Shown here in pieces: positions 49,367 to 57,712 of a stretch of 64,000 nucleotides of DNA. Source of the stretch: Stigmatella aurantiaca (GTDB taxonomy: Bacteria > Myxococcota > Myxococcia > Myxococcales > Myxococcaceae); contig NZ_FOAP01000017.1 in assembly GCF_900109545.1 (NCBI RefSeq), positions 124,001-188,000 on the forward strand, given 5' to 3'. Numbering within the stretch: position 1 is the first letter of the stretch; each line of letters starts with the position of its first letter. The translations under genes were made by a program, and so were the position numbers. Below the pieces are notes generated by a model, which was given only the letters and a program-made list of their open reading frames with translations, did no database searches and was not told the origin of the DNA.

Positions 49367-49667
49367 GGTGGCCCCTCCTCCACTCTGACTGGGCGCGGTA
49401 TGCGCCCTGGCTTCCCGGCTCCGAGGTGTCACTTGCGGTGTGAGCCCACAGGGGTGGAATTCATGTCCACCAGAGGCTCCGGGAGAGGCCTTTTCGAGCC
49501 ACACGGATAATATCCGCTTCTAGCGGAATGACACAAGAAAATGAGAAATAGTGCTAGCCCGCTGAACAGCAGGTTTATTCAAAATGTATTTTTGTCTTTA
49601 CATAGGAATGAGACACCGTTGAGGAGACGACTTCCGCACGGGGGCCTACACCCTGGGGCCTCTGGGT
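49367..49667 (-). other. Intergenic leader of the cytochrome operon
   Basis: 301 bp between the GAF kinase stop and the cytochrome start, AT-richer between 49500 and 49620 than the rest of the window. It contains the promoter candidate at 49507-49536 and about 140 bp of leader; no small gene with a ribosome binding site was found. Confidence 0.5.
49507..49536 (-). promoter_or_regulatory. Candidate promoter with overlapping palindromes
   Basis: On the minus strand TTGTGT (49536-49531) and TATTAT (49512-49507) are 18 bp apart, like -35 and -10 elements. The spacer contains the inverted repeat TCCGC-TTCTA-GCGGA (49513-49527, plus strand), and a second palindrome GGATAATATCC (49505-49515) covers the -10. 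The layout suggests a repressor or redox-regulator site. The -35 match is weak, so this is tentative. Confidence 0.4.
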
Positions 49668-51119
49668 TTACGTGGAAGCCGGGGAGTGGGGCAGGCGGAC
49701 GGTGAACTCGGTGCCCTGGCCGGGCTGGCTGGAGACGCGGATGGTGCCGCCGTGGGCGTGGACGAGCTGGCGGACGATGTAGAGGCCAAGCCCCACGCCC
49801 GCCTGGCGCTCGGCGCTGGGGGCGCGCTCGAAGCGGCCGAAGATGCGCTGCTGGGCCTCGGGGGCAATGCCGATGCCGTGGTCCTTCACCTTCAAGAGGG
49901 TATGGCCGGGCTCGTCGTGGACGCTCAGCACCACGGGGGCGCCGCGGCCGAACTTGAAGGCGTTGCTGAGCAGGTTGGTCACCACGCGCTCCAGGCGCAG
50001 CCGGTCCCAGGGCCCCGGGGTGCTGGGCCCCGCGTGCACGGTGAGCGTGCACCCGCTGGCCTGGGCCTGGTCCGCGTGGCGCTCCGCGAGCTGCTGGGCC
50101 AGGGCGGAGAGATTCAAGGGCTCCTTCTCCAGGCGGAGCGCGCCGCTGTCCACCTGGGACAGGTCCAGCAGGTTGTGCACGAGTTGCCCCAGCCGCCGCG
50201 TCTCCTGCTCGGCGTGGGTGAGCCCTTCCTGGAGCTTGCCTTCGGGGCGCTTGCCTTCGGGGGTGCCCGCCAGGGCGCGCAGCCGCCGCAGCCGCAGCTG
50301 GAGCGCGCACAGCGGGTTGCCCAGGTCGTGCGCCGCGACGCCGATGAACTCCAGGGTGCGCTGGGCCTCGGCCTTCAGGCGCAGGTTGTCCAGGGTGAGG
50401 GCGGCGCGGCCCGCGAGGGCCTCCATGAAGGCTTGATCCACGGCGCTGTAGCTGCGCCGGTCGCGGATGGACATCAGCACGAGGACGCCGAGCACCTGGG
50501 GGCCCACGGTGAGGGGGAGGGCGAGGCAGGAGCGCACGGAGAAGGCGCGGAGGAACTGGCCCTCGGGCGTCTCGCGGCACAGGCGCTCCAGGGCGCCTTG
50601 GTCGAAGCGCTGGCCCTGGCCGGTGGTGAGCGCGCGGGCGATGCGGCCCTCGCGGTGCGAGGCCAGCAGGCGCGCGAACTCCTCCAGGCGCGGCTCCAGC
50701 TCGGCGCAGGCGTGCGCGGAGGCCACGGTCTTCGGGGTGCCCTCCTCGCCGGAGAGGAACAAGAGGCAGGCATCGGCGGCCTCGGGCACGCAGAGGCGGG
50801 CCAGGGCGCGCGCGAGCAGCTCGGGGGACTGGACCGAGGGGAGGATGCGGCCGGCGGCGGTGAAGAGGGCCTCGACGCGCTCCACGCGGTGGGGCGAGGC
50901 GCTGGAGGTGGACAGGGCCAGGCGCGGGGCGGTGCCGTTGAGGACGAGGAGGCTGCCGAGGAGCAGCAGGCCGGGGACGAACGTGAGCGGCAGGGCGTCG
51001 GCGTACGTGCTGGGCAGCGAGAGCAGGGCCAGCGCCAGCGCGGTGAGGGGCAGCAGCCCGGACAGGGCAAGGGCGGACAGTCCAATCCCTGCACGTGGCA
51101 TGAAGTTCCGGCGGCGCAT
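49668..51119 (-). CDS. Membrane histidine kinase with GAF domain
   Basis: 483 residues from ATG 51119 with GGGGGAG upstream. Two N-terminal membrane helices (about 11-33 and 44-62: LSALALSGLLPLTALALALL, LTFVPGLLLLGSLLVL) with a very short outside loop, so sensing is likely cytosolic. A GAF domain (about 85-245, ADACLLFLSGEEG to GRAALTLDNLRL) is followed by HisKA with the phospho-acceptor in GVAAHDLGNPL and HATPase: [16 protein letters not shown] and a GVGLGL box. No receiver. It is 301 bp upstream of the cytochrome gene on the same strand and may regulate it, which is inference from position. Confidence 0.88.
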   Translation of the reverse strand: MRRRNFMPRAGIGLSALALSGLLPLTALALALLSLPSTYADALPLTFVPGLLLLGSLLVLNGTAPRLALSTSSASPHRVERVEALFTAAGRILPSVQSPELLARALARLCVPEAADACLLFLSGEEGTPKTVASAHACAELEPRLEEFARLLASHREGRIARALTTGQGQRFDQGALERLCRETPEGQFLRAFSVRSCLALPLTVGPQVLGVLVLMSIRDRRSYSAVDQAFMEALAGRAALTLDNLRLKAEAQRTLEFIGVAAHDLGNPLCALQLRLRRLRALAGTPEGKRPEGKLQEGLTHAEQETRRLGQLVHNLLDLSQVDSGALRLEKEPLNLSALAQQLAERHADQAQASGCTLTVHAGPSTPGPWDRLRLERVVTNLLSNAFKFGRGAPVVLSVHDEPGHTLLKVKDHGIGIAPEAQQRIFGRFERAPSAERQAGVGLGLYIVRQLVHAHGGTIRVSSQPGQGTEFTVRLPHSPAST

Positions 51120-51337
51120 GATGTGAACTCCCCCCCCGCAGAGACCGTGCTTCCGCTCACGTGCGGTCGAACCGCGAGCATTCCTTCGCCCGCGTTGGGG
51201 AGATATTGCCCTTTCGGCAGGGGCGTCTGTCAATAGCCGGACAGGATAAGGCTTTGCGCAGAGGGGAGCGGGGAGGAGCGTGCCTCCTCGCCCCTCCTCG
51301 GCTTGCATACGGAGGTTCCTGCGGTGCTTCTTGCCGT

Positions 51338-51788
51338 ATGGCCCAGCGTTTCTTCAAACTCACCGACGACGTTGAGTTTCCTCACCGCTGGCATCTCGAT
51401 ACGCCCATCGATGGTCATGGCCACAAGGTGCATGACTGGGATTTCAAGCGAGGGATGCCCGTTCATGTCGAGGGGCGGTTGAAGATCCCTATCCCCAGTG
51501 GACATCGAGGGCCAGCCGGATCAGTACCTCGTCCTTGTGGCGACGCGCCTCATCCGATGCATCGATGAACAGGCGTCCGAGGTCAGCTTCTGGACGCCGG
51601 AGCATGGGGTCCCCTCCAAGGTTGGGCAGTACATGGGCGTGGATCGCCTGCGCATCGACAAAACGAAGGCAGGGAACGCCCAGGTGTTCCGGCTTGAAGG
51701 GTGGTCGAGCACCCTGGTCGTCTCCGAGGAGATCAAGAACGCCTTGGAGCGCATGAACGCCACGGGCACGTGGTTCGAGGAAGTCTAG
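51338..51788 (+). pseudogene. Frameshifted, internally deleted Imm11-family copy
   Basis: From ATG 51338 the frame gives MAQRFFKLTDDV, PHRWHLDTP and VEGRLKIPI, matching the first 55 residues of the intact Imm11 protein at 16215-16781. The match then jumps to another frame from 51498 (VDIEGQPDQYLVLVATRL to ATGTWFEEV), matching the last 95 residues. Relative to the intact copy 116 bp are missing between the two parts (13 bp against 129 bp between the same landmark codons), so the net change shifts the frame. The lost segment is about 39 residues, including PLDFTQAGIG and FAELAP. A GTG at 51498 might still start the C-terminal piece, but function is unlikely. An assembly error is less likely because the missing DNA is absent altogether. 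Confidence 0.85.
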
Positions 51789-51927
51789 GGGACGGCTCTC
51801 CCGGAGGCCCGCCAGGCTGCCGGGTTCCAGGCGTGGGGGACTTCCCGGTGGCCGCGGAGTGGCCATCCGCCAGCGAGGAGGTTAAGAGGCGAACCCCCTT
51901 TTTTACTCTTCCGCACCCGGACGTCCC

Positions 51928-54900
51928 ATGTCTCTCGTCGAAGGTCTCAAGGTCCGCTACCTCCCCCAGCCCGAGTGGGGCGTGGGGCATCTCGCCGCGC
52001 TGATGGAGGAGGGCGCCAAGGCGGTCATCTTCTTCCCGTCGCGGGAGGACGCGCCGGTGCTCGTGTCCACCAAGGGCGGGGCCCTGGTGTCCTATGCGCT
52101 GCCCGCCGGAGAGCCCATCGTCACCGCGAAGGGGCGCGAGGCCACCGTGGTGAACGAGGAGCCAGGCGCCCGGGGGCTGCGCCGCTACGTCATCCGCTAC
52201 ACGGACACGGGCGAGGAGGACGAGATGCCCGAGTCCGAGCTGCGCGCCCTGCCGCCGCGCTCGGACCTGCTCAGCACCCTGCGCGAGGGCCGGGTGGGGG
52301 ATGCCAAGGCCTTCACGCTGCGCAAGCAGGCGCTCGTGCTGGACGACGAGCGGCGCTGTGACGCGCTCGGCGCGCTGCTGGCCAGCCGGGTCATGGTGAA
52401 GCCGCACCAGGTGGGCGTGGTGCAGCGCGTGCTGTCGGCGCGGCGCCCGCGCTTCGTGCTCGCCGACGAGGTGGGCCTGGGCAAGACCATCGAGGCGGGC
52501 ATGGTGTTCAGCGCGCTGCGGCTCGCGGGGCTGGCCCGCCGGGTGCTGGTGGTGGCCCCCAGCCACCTCACGGTGCAGTGGCTGGTGGAGCTGTTCCACA
52601 AGTTCAACCAGCTCTTCACGCTGATGGACTCGGACCGGTACGCCCAGTCCTTGAAGGAGCAGCCGGACGTCTCCCCCTGGGAGCGCTTCCCGCTGGTGGT
52701 GACGAGCCTGGAGCTGCTCTCGCGCACCGAGGAGCACCGGCGCGCGGTGGCCGAGGACGAGGCGTTCTGGGACCTGGTCATCATCGACGAGGCGCACCAC
52801 CTCAAGGGCGAGAAGGCCTTCGAGGCGGCCCAGGGGCTGGCGGAGAACAGCTGGGGGCTCCTGCTCCTCACGGCGACGCCCATGCAGTTGGACCCCGCCG
52901 AGTACCACGGGCTGCTCACCCTCATCGACGCGGCCACGGCGCCCACGGTGAAGGGCTTCGAGGAGCGGCTGGCGCGGCAGGAGGAGCTGTCGGGCGCGGT
53001 GCGCGCGCTGCTGGAGGGCGGTGAGCCGGCCGCGGCCGTGAAGGCGCTGGCCAAGCGCTTCCCCGGGGACGCGAAGCTCCAGGGGCTGAAGGAGCGTGAG
53101 GCGCTGCTGGAGCACCTGGCGGAGACCTACAGCCTGTCCGAGCGGCTGGTGCGCAACCGGCGCGCGGTGGTGGGCGGTTTCTCCACGCGGCGGCTGCACC
53201 GCCACCCCGTGCAGCTCTCCGCCGAGGAACTGAAGACGCGGGACGCGGCGCTGGCGGCCCTGGCGGGCTCCTCGCTCCGGGGCGCGCCGCTGGCCAACGT
53301 GCTGCGGCGGCTGGAGTCGAGCTCCGCGGCGTTCGCGGGCGCGGTGGGCGCGAACCCGGTGCTCAAGGCGGCGAACCTCAAGCTGCCCGTGCGGGATGCG
53401 AAGCTCACCGCCTTCCTGGGCGTGCTGCGCGGCGTCTGGGCGCAGGAGCGGGACGCGAAGGTGCTGGTCTTCACCGAGAGCCGCGACACGCTGGAGGCGC
53501 TCCAGGCGGAGCTGGGGCGCGAGGGCATCGAGGCGCTCGGCTACCACGGAGACCTGCCGCTCGTGGAACGGGACCGGCAGGTGGCGCGCTTCCGGGACCC
53601 CGAGGGGCCGCTGGTGCTCTTGTGCACGGAGGTGGGCGGCGAGGGGCGCAACTTCCAGTTCGCGCACCACCTGGTGCACTACGACTTGCCGTGGAGCCCG
53701 GCGACGGTGGAGCAGCGCATCGGCCGCCTGGACCGCATCGGACAGTCGAAGCCGGTGGAGATCCACGTCTTCGAGCCCGCGGGGACGCTGGCCTCGGACG
53801 TGCTGATGATGCTGGCGGATGCGGTGGGGGTGTTCGGCGAGACGGTGGGCGGCCTGGACGCGGTGCTGGAGGAGGTGGAGCCCCGGCTGTCGGAGCTGGC
53901 GCTGCTGCCGCGCGAGGCGCGGGTGGCGTACGCGGCGGAGCTGAAGGCGAAGGTGGAGGCGGCGCGGGCGCAGGTGAAGCGCGCGTATGATCCGTTGCTG
54001 GACCTGCGCTCCTTCGACAAGCCGGCGGTGGAGCGGCTGGTGGCGCGGGCCCAGGCGCGCATGGGCATCGAGGAGGACGAGGACGAGGAGACGGGCGCGC
54101 TGGAGGATGGGCTGTGGGGCGTGGCCCGGGACTTGGACGAGCGGCTGGAGGAGACCGTCACGGAGCTGGCCAAGCGGGTGGGCATCCGGGTGGATACGGA
54201 CGATGAGGTGGACGCGTTCCAGTGCGCGTTCCACTTCGGCCACGCGCTCAACGTGGAGGGCCTGCCGGGGCTGGACGTGATGGAGGACCGGACGGTGCTG
54301 GGCACCTTCTGGCGCGATACGGCGGTGGAGGCCGAGGAGCTGGAGTACTTCGCGACGGGCCACTCGCTGGTGGAGGCGCTGTTCGGCTTCCTGCGGGATG
54401 GGCCGTACGGGCGCAGCGGCTTCCGCTTCATCGAGAAGCGGGGGACGCTGAAGGCCAAGGGGCTGGAGTTCCTCTACCACGTGCAGTTGCCGGAGCCGGA
54501 GGACACCTCGCCGGGCGCGCGGGTGCCGAGCCGGCAGATCGCGCGCTTCCTGGAGCGGACGCTGCTGCACGTGGCGGTGGCGGAAGGGCAGGGCGGGCCG
54601 AAGGCGGAGCCGGGCCTGCTGTCCTCGCTAGAGGCGGACGGCAAGGCGCTCAAGGGCGACGAGGTGGCGCGCGCCTTCCCGGGCTTCAGCCTCTTCGTGG
54701 AGGCGGCGGTGCCGGTGGCCAAGAAGGCGGCGGAGGCGGAGCTGGGAAAGCTGGCGGCGAAGGCGAAGAAAGCCATCGAGGCCGAGCGGGACGCGGCCCT
54801 CTCCCGGATGAAGCTGTCCCTGGGCCACCAGGGCCTCTCGGACGAGGCGGTGCAGGAGCAGCTCGACGCGGAGAGCCTGCACTACGACCGGCTGCTCCGG

Positions 54901-54960
54901 GCACTGTCGGGGGCGAAGGTGACGCTCGACTCCGCCTGCGGCTTCGTCATCAACCGCTGA
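51928..54960 (+). CDS. rapA: RapA/HepA-like SNF2 ATPase
   Basis: 1010 residues, close to E. coli RapA (968). The N-terminus (about 1-110) is a Tudor-like beta domain. The SNF2 core carries Walker A DEVGLGKTIEAG near 184, DEAHH for motif II, LLTATPMQL for motif III, VLVFTESRDTLEAL, GYHGDLPLVERDRQV, CTEVGGEGRNFQFAHHLVHYD and EQRIGRLDRIGQ for motifs IV-VI. The GEGRNFQFA and C-terminal segments follow RapA rather than chromatin-type SNF2 proteins. The C-terminal third is helical and acidic, ending in a coiled coil. It should recycle or reactivate RNA polymerase. Start ATG 51928 lacks a strong ribosome binding site but gives the full N-domain. It converges with the nucleotidyltransferase gene. Confidence 0.9.
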   Translation: MSLVEGLKVRYLPQPEWGVGHLAALMEEGAKAVIFFPSREDAPVLVSTKGGALVSYALPAGEPIVTAKGREATVVNEEPGARGLRRYVIRYTDTGEEDEMPESELRALPPRSDLLSTLREGRVGDAKAFTLRKQALVLDDERRCDALGALLASRVMVKPHQVGVVQRVLSARRPRFVLADEVGLGKTIEAGMVFSALRLAGLARRVLVVAPSHLTVQWLVELFHKFNQLFTLMDSDRYAQSLKEQPDVSPWERFPLVVTSLELLSRTEEHRRAVAEDEAFWDLVIIDEAHHLKGEKAFEAAQGLAENSWGLLLLTATPMQLDPAEYHGLLTLIDAATAPTVKGFEERLARQEELSGAVRALLEGGEPAAAVKALAKRFPGDAKLQGLKEREALLEHLAETYSLSERLVRNRRAVVGGFSTRRLHRHPVQLSAEELKTRDAALAALAGSSLRGAPLANVLRRLESSSAAFAGAVGANPVLKAANLKLPVRDAKLTAFLGVLRGVWAQERDAKVLVFTESRDTLEALQAELGREGIEALGYHGDLPLVERDRQVARFRDPEGPLVLLCTEVGGEGRNFQFAHHLVHYDLPWSPATVEQRIGRLDRIGQSKPVEIHVFEPAGTLASDVLMMLADAVGVFGETVGGLDAVLEEVEPRLSELALLPREARVAYAAELKAKVEAARAQVKRAYDPLLDLRSFDKPAVERLVARAQARMGIEEDEDEETGALEDGLWGVARDLDERLEETVTELAKRVGIRVDTDDEVDAFQCAFHFGHALNVEGLPGLDVMEDRTVLGTFWRDTAVEAEELEYFATGHSLVEALFGFLRDGPYGRSGFRFIEKRGTLKAKGLEFLYHVQLPEPEDTSPGARVPSRQIARFLERTLLHVAVAEGQGGPKAEPGLLSSLEADGKALKGDEVARAFPGFSLFVEAAVPVAKKAAEAELGKLAAKAKKAIEAERDAALSRMKLSLGHQGLSDEAVQEQLDAESLHYDRLLRALSGAKVTLDSACGFVINR

Positions 54961-54962
54961 GC

Positions 54963-54992
54963 GCAAAGGCGCTTTGCAAGGTCAGCCTTTGC
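54963..54992. terminator. Inverted repeat between convergent genes
   Basis: GCAAAGGC (54963-54970) pairs with GCCTTTGC (54985-54992); a nested GCAAAG-GCG-CTTTGC hairpin (54963-54977) is also possible. It covers the 21-bp gap and the last codons of the nucleotidyltransferase gene. Confidence 0.45.
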
Positions 54993-55866
54993 GGTAGAAC
55001 TCACCGAAAAGGTTGATCAGCCGGGTGTGGGCACTGGAAGGATTCGAGTCGCTTTCCTCGCGAGCGAGCCGTGCCTGCCGCGCCGCGCCTGCGAGCACCT
55101 GATGAGCGGCCTCTCTCTGGGTGGGACTCATCAGGTGGTCCACGGCGGGGCCCAGGTGGGCAGGGTCGGGACACGGGCTTTGCACGCGCTGGCTCAAGTG
55201 GGTGAAGAGCCGCTCCAGTCCTTCGAGATAATCCCTGGGAGGGGTGTTGAACGCGCTGTAACTCATCACCTCCAGATGAAACGAGCGCAGCGGTGAAGAG
55301 CCATGCGTGCGTTTCCAATGCTTGACGGCCTTGAGGAGCGGCTTGAGCTTCTTTCCCGCAGTTTCGTTGGCCTCGGTGCTGCGCTGCTTATGGATGTTGG
55401 GGCTGGTTCGGATCCACTGCCCGGTGTCCTTCTCGGGGATGAGGAAGACCTCTTGGCCGGAAGAGGGGTCGGCGTAGGCGGGCACTACATCGAAAGCGAT
55501 GCCCGACTCTTCGAAGCCGATGTGCACCGAGTGATTCTGGAGGCGGGGCCCCTTGTTGGACCACTCTTGCTTGAGTGCCTGCTGCACCTGCTTGAACACC
55601 GCGTCCATGGAGATGGTGCTGGAGGCCGAGGCAAGCGGAGAGGAGAGCGAGGCGGCCCCCAGCACGACGAAGAGATCGATGTCGTGCAGCGGCCGGATGG
55701 CGGTGTTCCGGCTGTAAGAACCCGAAAGGAAGACCTTCTTCGCCTGGAGCCGCTGGACCAGGCACTCCCGCACCTGGGTCTGCTGGCGGACGACTTCCTG
55801 TTGCTGCCCCTCCGTCAATTCCAGGGATTGGATGAATCGCTCCAATGCCTCACGCACGCTCCACAT
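54982..55866 (-). CDS. CD-NTase-like nucleotidyltransferase (orphan)
   Basis: 294 residues from ATG 55866 with AAAGGAG upstream, a very good site. The pol-beta type nucleotidyltransferase core is intact: GSYSRNTAIRPL with the G-S pair at 49-50, the D-x-D pair D62/D64 in HDIDLFVVL, and the third acid D126 in IAFDVVPAY. The later KKLKPLLKAVKHWKR and LRSFHLEVMSY match the helical part of cGAS/DncV-like CD-NTases, enzymes that make cyclic or linear oligonucleotide signals in CBASS defence. None of the usual partners (Cap2/Cap3, HORMA/TRIP13, nuclease, phospholipase or membrane effector) lies beside it. Neighbours are RapA (convergent) and an alpha/beta hydrolase 193 bp upstream. Codon use is a little less GC-extreme than in neighbours, which might indicate transfer. 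A role in tRNA or another nucleotide addition is the alternative. Confidence 0.8.
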   Translation of the reverse strand: MWSVREALERFIQSLELTEGQQQEVVRQQTQVRECLVQRLQAKKVFLSGSYSRNTAIRPLHDIDLFVVLGAASLSSPLASASSTISMDAVFKQVQQALKQEWSNKGPRLQNHSVHIGFEESGIAFDVVPAYADPSSGQEVFLIPEKDTGQWIRTSPNIHKQRSTEANETAGKKLKPLLKAVKHWKRTHGSSPLRSFHLEVMSYSAFNTPPRDYLEGLERLFTHLSQRVQSPCPDPAHLGPAVDHLMSPTQREAAHQVLAGAARQARLAREESDSNPSSAHTRLINLFGEFYRKG

Positions 55867-56059
55867 GTCCGCTCCTTTATTTTTCGCGTCCAGGAAAAGA
55901 GACGGAAAAAGGCGCAGGGAGCCGTCGCGGCCAAGTGCGTTTCTTCACCGCTCCTGGTTCATCTTGTTTGCGCAGCAAGGAGGCCTCCACGACGATTCCC
56001 AGCCTGGAGATCTCCGTGGTGACCCGGTACGCGCCCCCGCTGCGCCCCCATGGTTTCCC

Positions 56060-56848
56060 CTACCGTTCCGTGCCGGTGAAGGCGAGCACCTCGCGGACGA
56101 AGAGTTCCGGGGCCTCGTTCATGGCGAAGTGCGCCTGGCCCGGCAGCACGGTGATGTGGCTGCGCGGCAGCACCCCCTGCAAGTCCTTGGCGACTTGGGC
56201 GCAGAAGGGAGGACTGCGCTCGCCGTACATCAGCAGGGTGGGCACGGTGAGCTCCGCGTAGCGCGCAAGGTGTCGCCACGCATCCGTGATGACCCGGCCC
56301 TCGCGTGCCAGCGTGTGCGCCGAGGCCACAAGCGCATTCCACTGAGGCTGGGCCTTCATGGCCTGCACCGTGGCCTCGTCCGCGCCGCCAATGTCTCTCA
56401 GAAAGGTCTCTAGCGTCTCCGCCAGACGCCCTTCCCGCGCCAGCGCCTCCAGGCGGGGGATGATGTCGACAGGGCCAAAGGACTCCATGGGCGTGAGCGG
56501 CGGCTCATACACGATGAGCTTGCCCACGTTGCGCGTGAGCAGCGCCGCGCCCAGCGCGCAGATGCCCCCGAACGAGTGTCCCACGAGCACCACGGGGCCT
56601 GGCACCGCGTTCACCAGGGCCGCCACATCCTCGAACTCGCGCTCGACGGCGTACGCGGAGGCGTCCCCGCTCCGTCCCCGGCCTCGCCGGTCCAGGGCAT
56701 ACACGGTCCAGCGCGCCTGGAGCGCCGGGAGGACGGCGTCCCAGGAGTGGTGGTCGAGGTTGGACCCATGGACGAGGACGAGCGAGGGCCCCGTCCCCGC
56801 ACGCGCATAAGCCAGCGGGGTGCCATCGTTTGAAAGCAAGGTCTCCAA
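56060..56848 (-). CDS. Alpha/beta hydrolase
   Basis: 262 residues. No ATG or GTG fits; a TTG at 56848 lies seven bases after AGGAG and gives the natural N-terminus LETLLSNDGTPLAYA. The fold is clear: LVLVHGSNLDHHSW with the oxyanion-hole HG, ALDRRGRGRSG, the nucleophile Ser in VLVGHSFGG, and the catalytic His in LPGQAHFAMNEAPE; the acid is probably the Glu of YGERSPP or a nearby Asp. The cytosolic enzyme is of the broad esterase/haloperoxidase/epoxide hydrolase group, and the substrate cannot be told. It is divergent from the SRPBCC gene with 189 bp between. Confidence 0.85.
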   Translation of the reverse strand: METLLSNDGTPLAYARAGTGPSLVLVHGSNLDHHSWDAVLPALQARWTVYALDRRGRGRSGDASAYAVEREFEDVAALVNAVPGPVVLVGHSFGGICALGAALLTRNVGKLIVYEPPLTPMESFGPVDIIPRLEALAREGRLAETLETFLRDIGGADEATVQAMKAQPQWNALVASAHTLAREGRVITDAWRHLARYAELTVPTLLMYGERSPPFCAQVAKDLQGVLPRSHITVLPGQAHFAMNEAPELFVREVLAFTGTER

Positions 56849-57037
56849 GGTGTGCTCCTGGGAAGGGGGGTCTGTTTGACGGATGAAGCCCGGGCATTCA
56901 AGACCCAGGTTCCTCCCTTGCCCTGATGCCCGCCCTTCAGGCGTTCCCCCGAAGCACGGCCGTCTCAGGTTGTCCCGCCAAGTCCTCCTCCCAATGTTGG
57001 GGAGGCGCAAGGGATTCGCTCGTGCGGGGGAGCTGCG

Positions 57038-57676
57038 ATGAGAACGGTCAACTTGGGACAGGTGGGGCGCATTGCCGTCGTGGTGCTCAGCGGTTCGCTC
57101 CTGAAATTTGGCCTGTCACGCCGCCGGGGCCTCCGCCCCCATACCGCGGACCGCCGGAAGCCGGCCGAGCAGGGGGCGCCTGTCGAGGCCGTGGGGCTGG
57201 AGCGTTCCGTGACGATTGGAAAGTCCGCGGAGGAGCTCTACCGCCTCTGGCGCGCGCCGGAGACGCTGCCGCGCCTGCTGGGAGACTTCGCCGAGGTCTC
57301 CGCCGCGGGCGAGGACCGCATGCACTGGAAGGTGCATGCCCCGCTGGGCCAGAGCGTGGAGTGGGACGCGCGCATCGTGGAGGACCGGCCTGGTGAGGAG
57401 GTGCGCTGGGTGTCGCCGGAGGGCGCCGCGTGGTCCATCGAGGGCGCCGTGCGCTTCCGTCCCGCCCCGGCCAACTGGGGCACCGAGGTGACGTTCCGCC
57501 TCCACATCCGCCCCCCCGGTGGGGCCGCCGGTGAGGCCGCCATGCGGCACCTGCGGTCCGTGCCCGGGGCGCTCGTGCACAAGGTGCTCCGGCGCTTCAA
57601 GAGCCTCGCCGAGACGGGGGAGATTCCCACGCTCCACCACAACCCTTCCGCCCGGAAAAGCGCTTCGGCCTCGTGA
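57038..57676 (+). CDS. SRPBCC-fold (cyclase/dehydrase-like) protein
   Basis: 212 residues from ATG 57038 with GGGGAG upstream. A short N-terminal hydrophobic segment (IAVVVLSGSLLKFGL) may anchor it or be a vestigial leader. From about residue 50 the START/SRPBCC fold is recognisable: LERSVTIGKSAEELYRLWR, LPRLLGDFAEVS, WDARIVEDRPGEEVRW, and the long C-terminal helix RSVPGALVHKVLRRFKSLAE. The fold binds hydrophobic ligands; the ligand here is unknown. It lies 36 bp before the zinc alcohol dehydrogenase gene, a pairing I have seen in other bacteria and which suggests a shared stress or detoxification role. Confidence 0.82.
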   Translation: MRTVNLGQVGRIAVVVLSGSLLKFGLSRRRGLRPHTADRRKPAEQGAPVEAVGLERSVTIGKSAEELYRLWRAPETLPRLLGDFAEVSAAGEDRMHWKVHAPLGQSVEWDARIVEDRPGEEVRWVSPEGAAWSIEGAVRFRPAPANWGTEVTFRLHIRPPGGAAGEAAMRHLRSVPGALVHKVLRRFKSLAETGEIPTLHHNPSARKSASAS

Positions 57677-57712
57677 GCCCGCGCCGGGCCAGAACCCTCA
57701 AGGAGACGTCAC

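Noticed and set aside
51928..54960. DISARM drmD-type SNF2 protein
   Set aside because: The motifs and length fit RapA, and no drmA, drmB, drmC or methyltransferase gene is adjacent.
54982..55866. Complete CBASS operon
   Set aside because: No Cap effector, HORMA, TRIP13-like, ubiquitin-transfer or JAB-type gene is found on either side, so only an orphan synthase is claimed.
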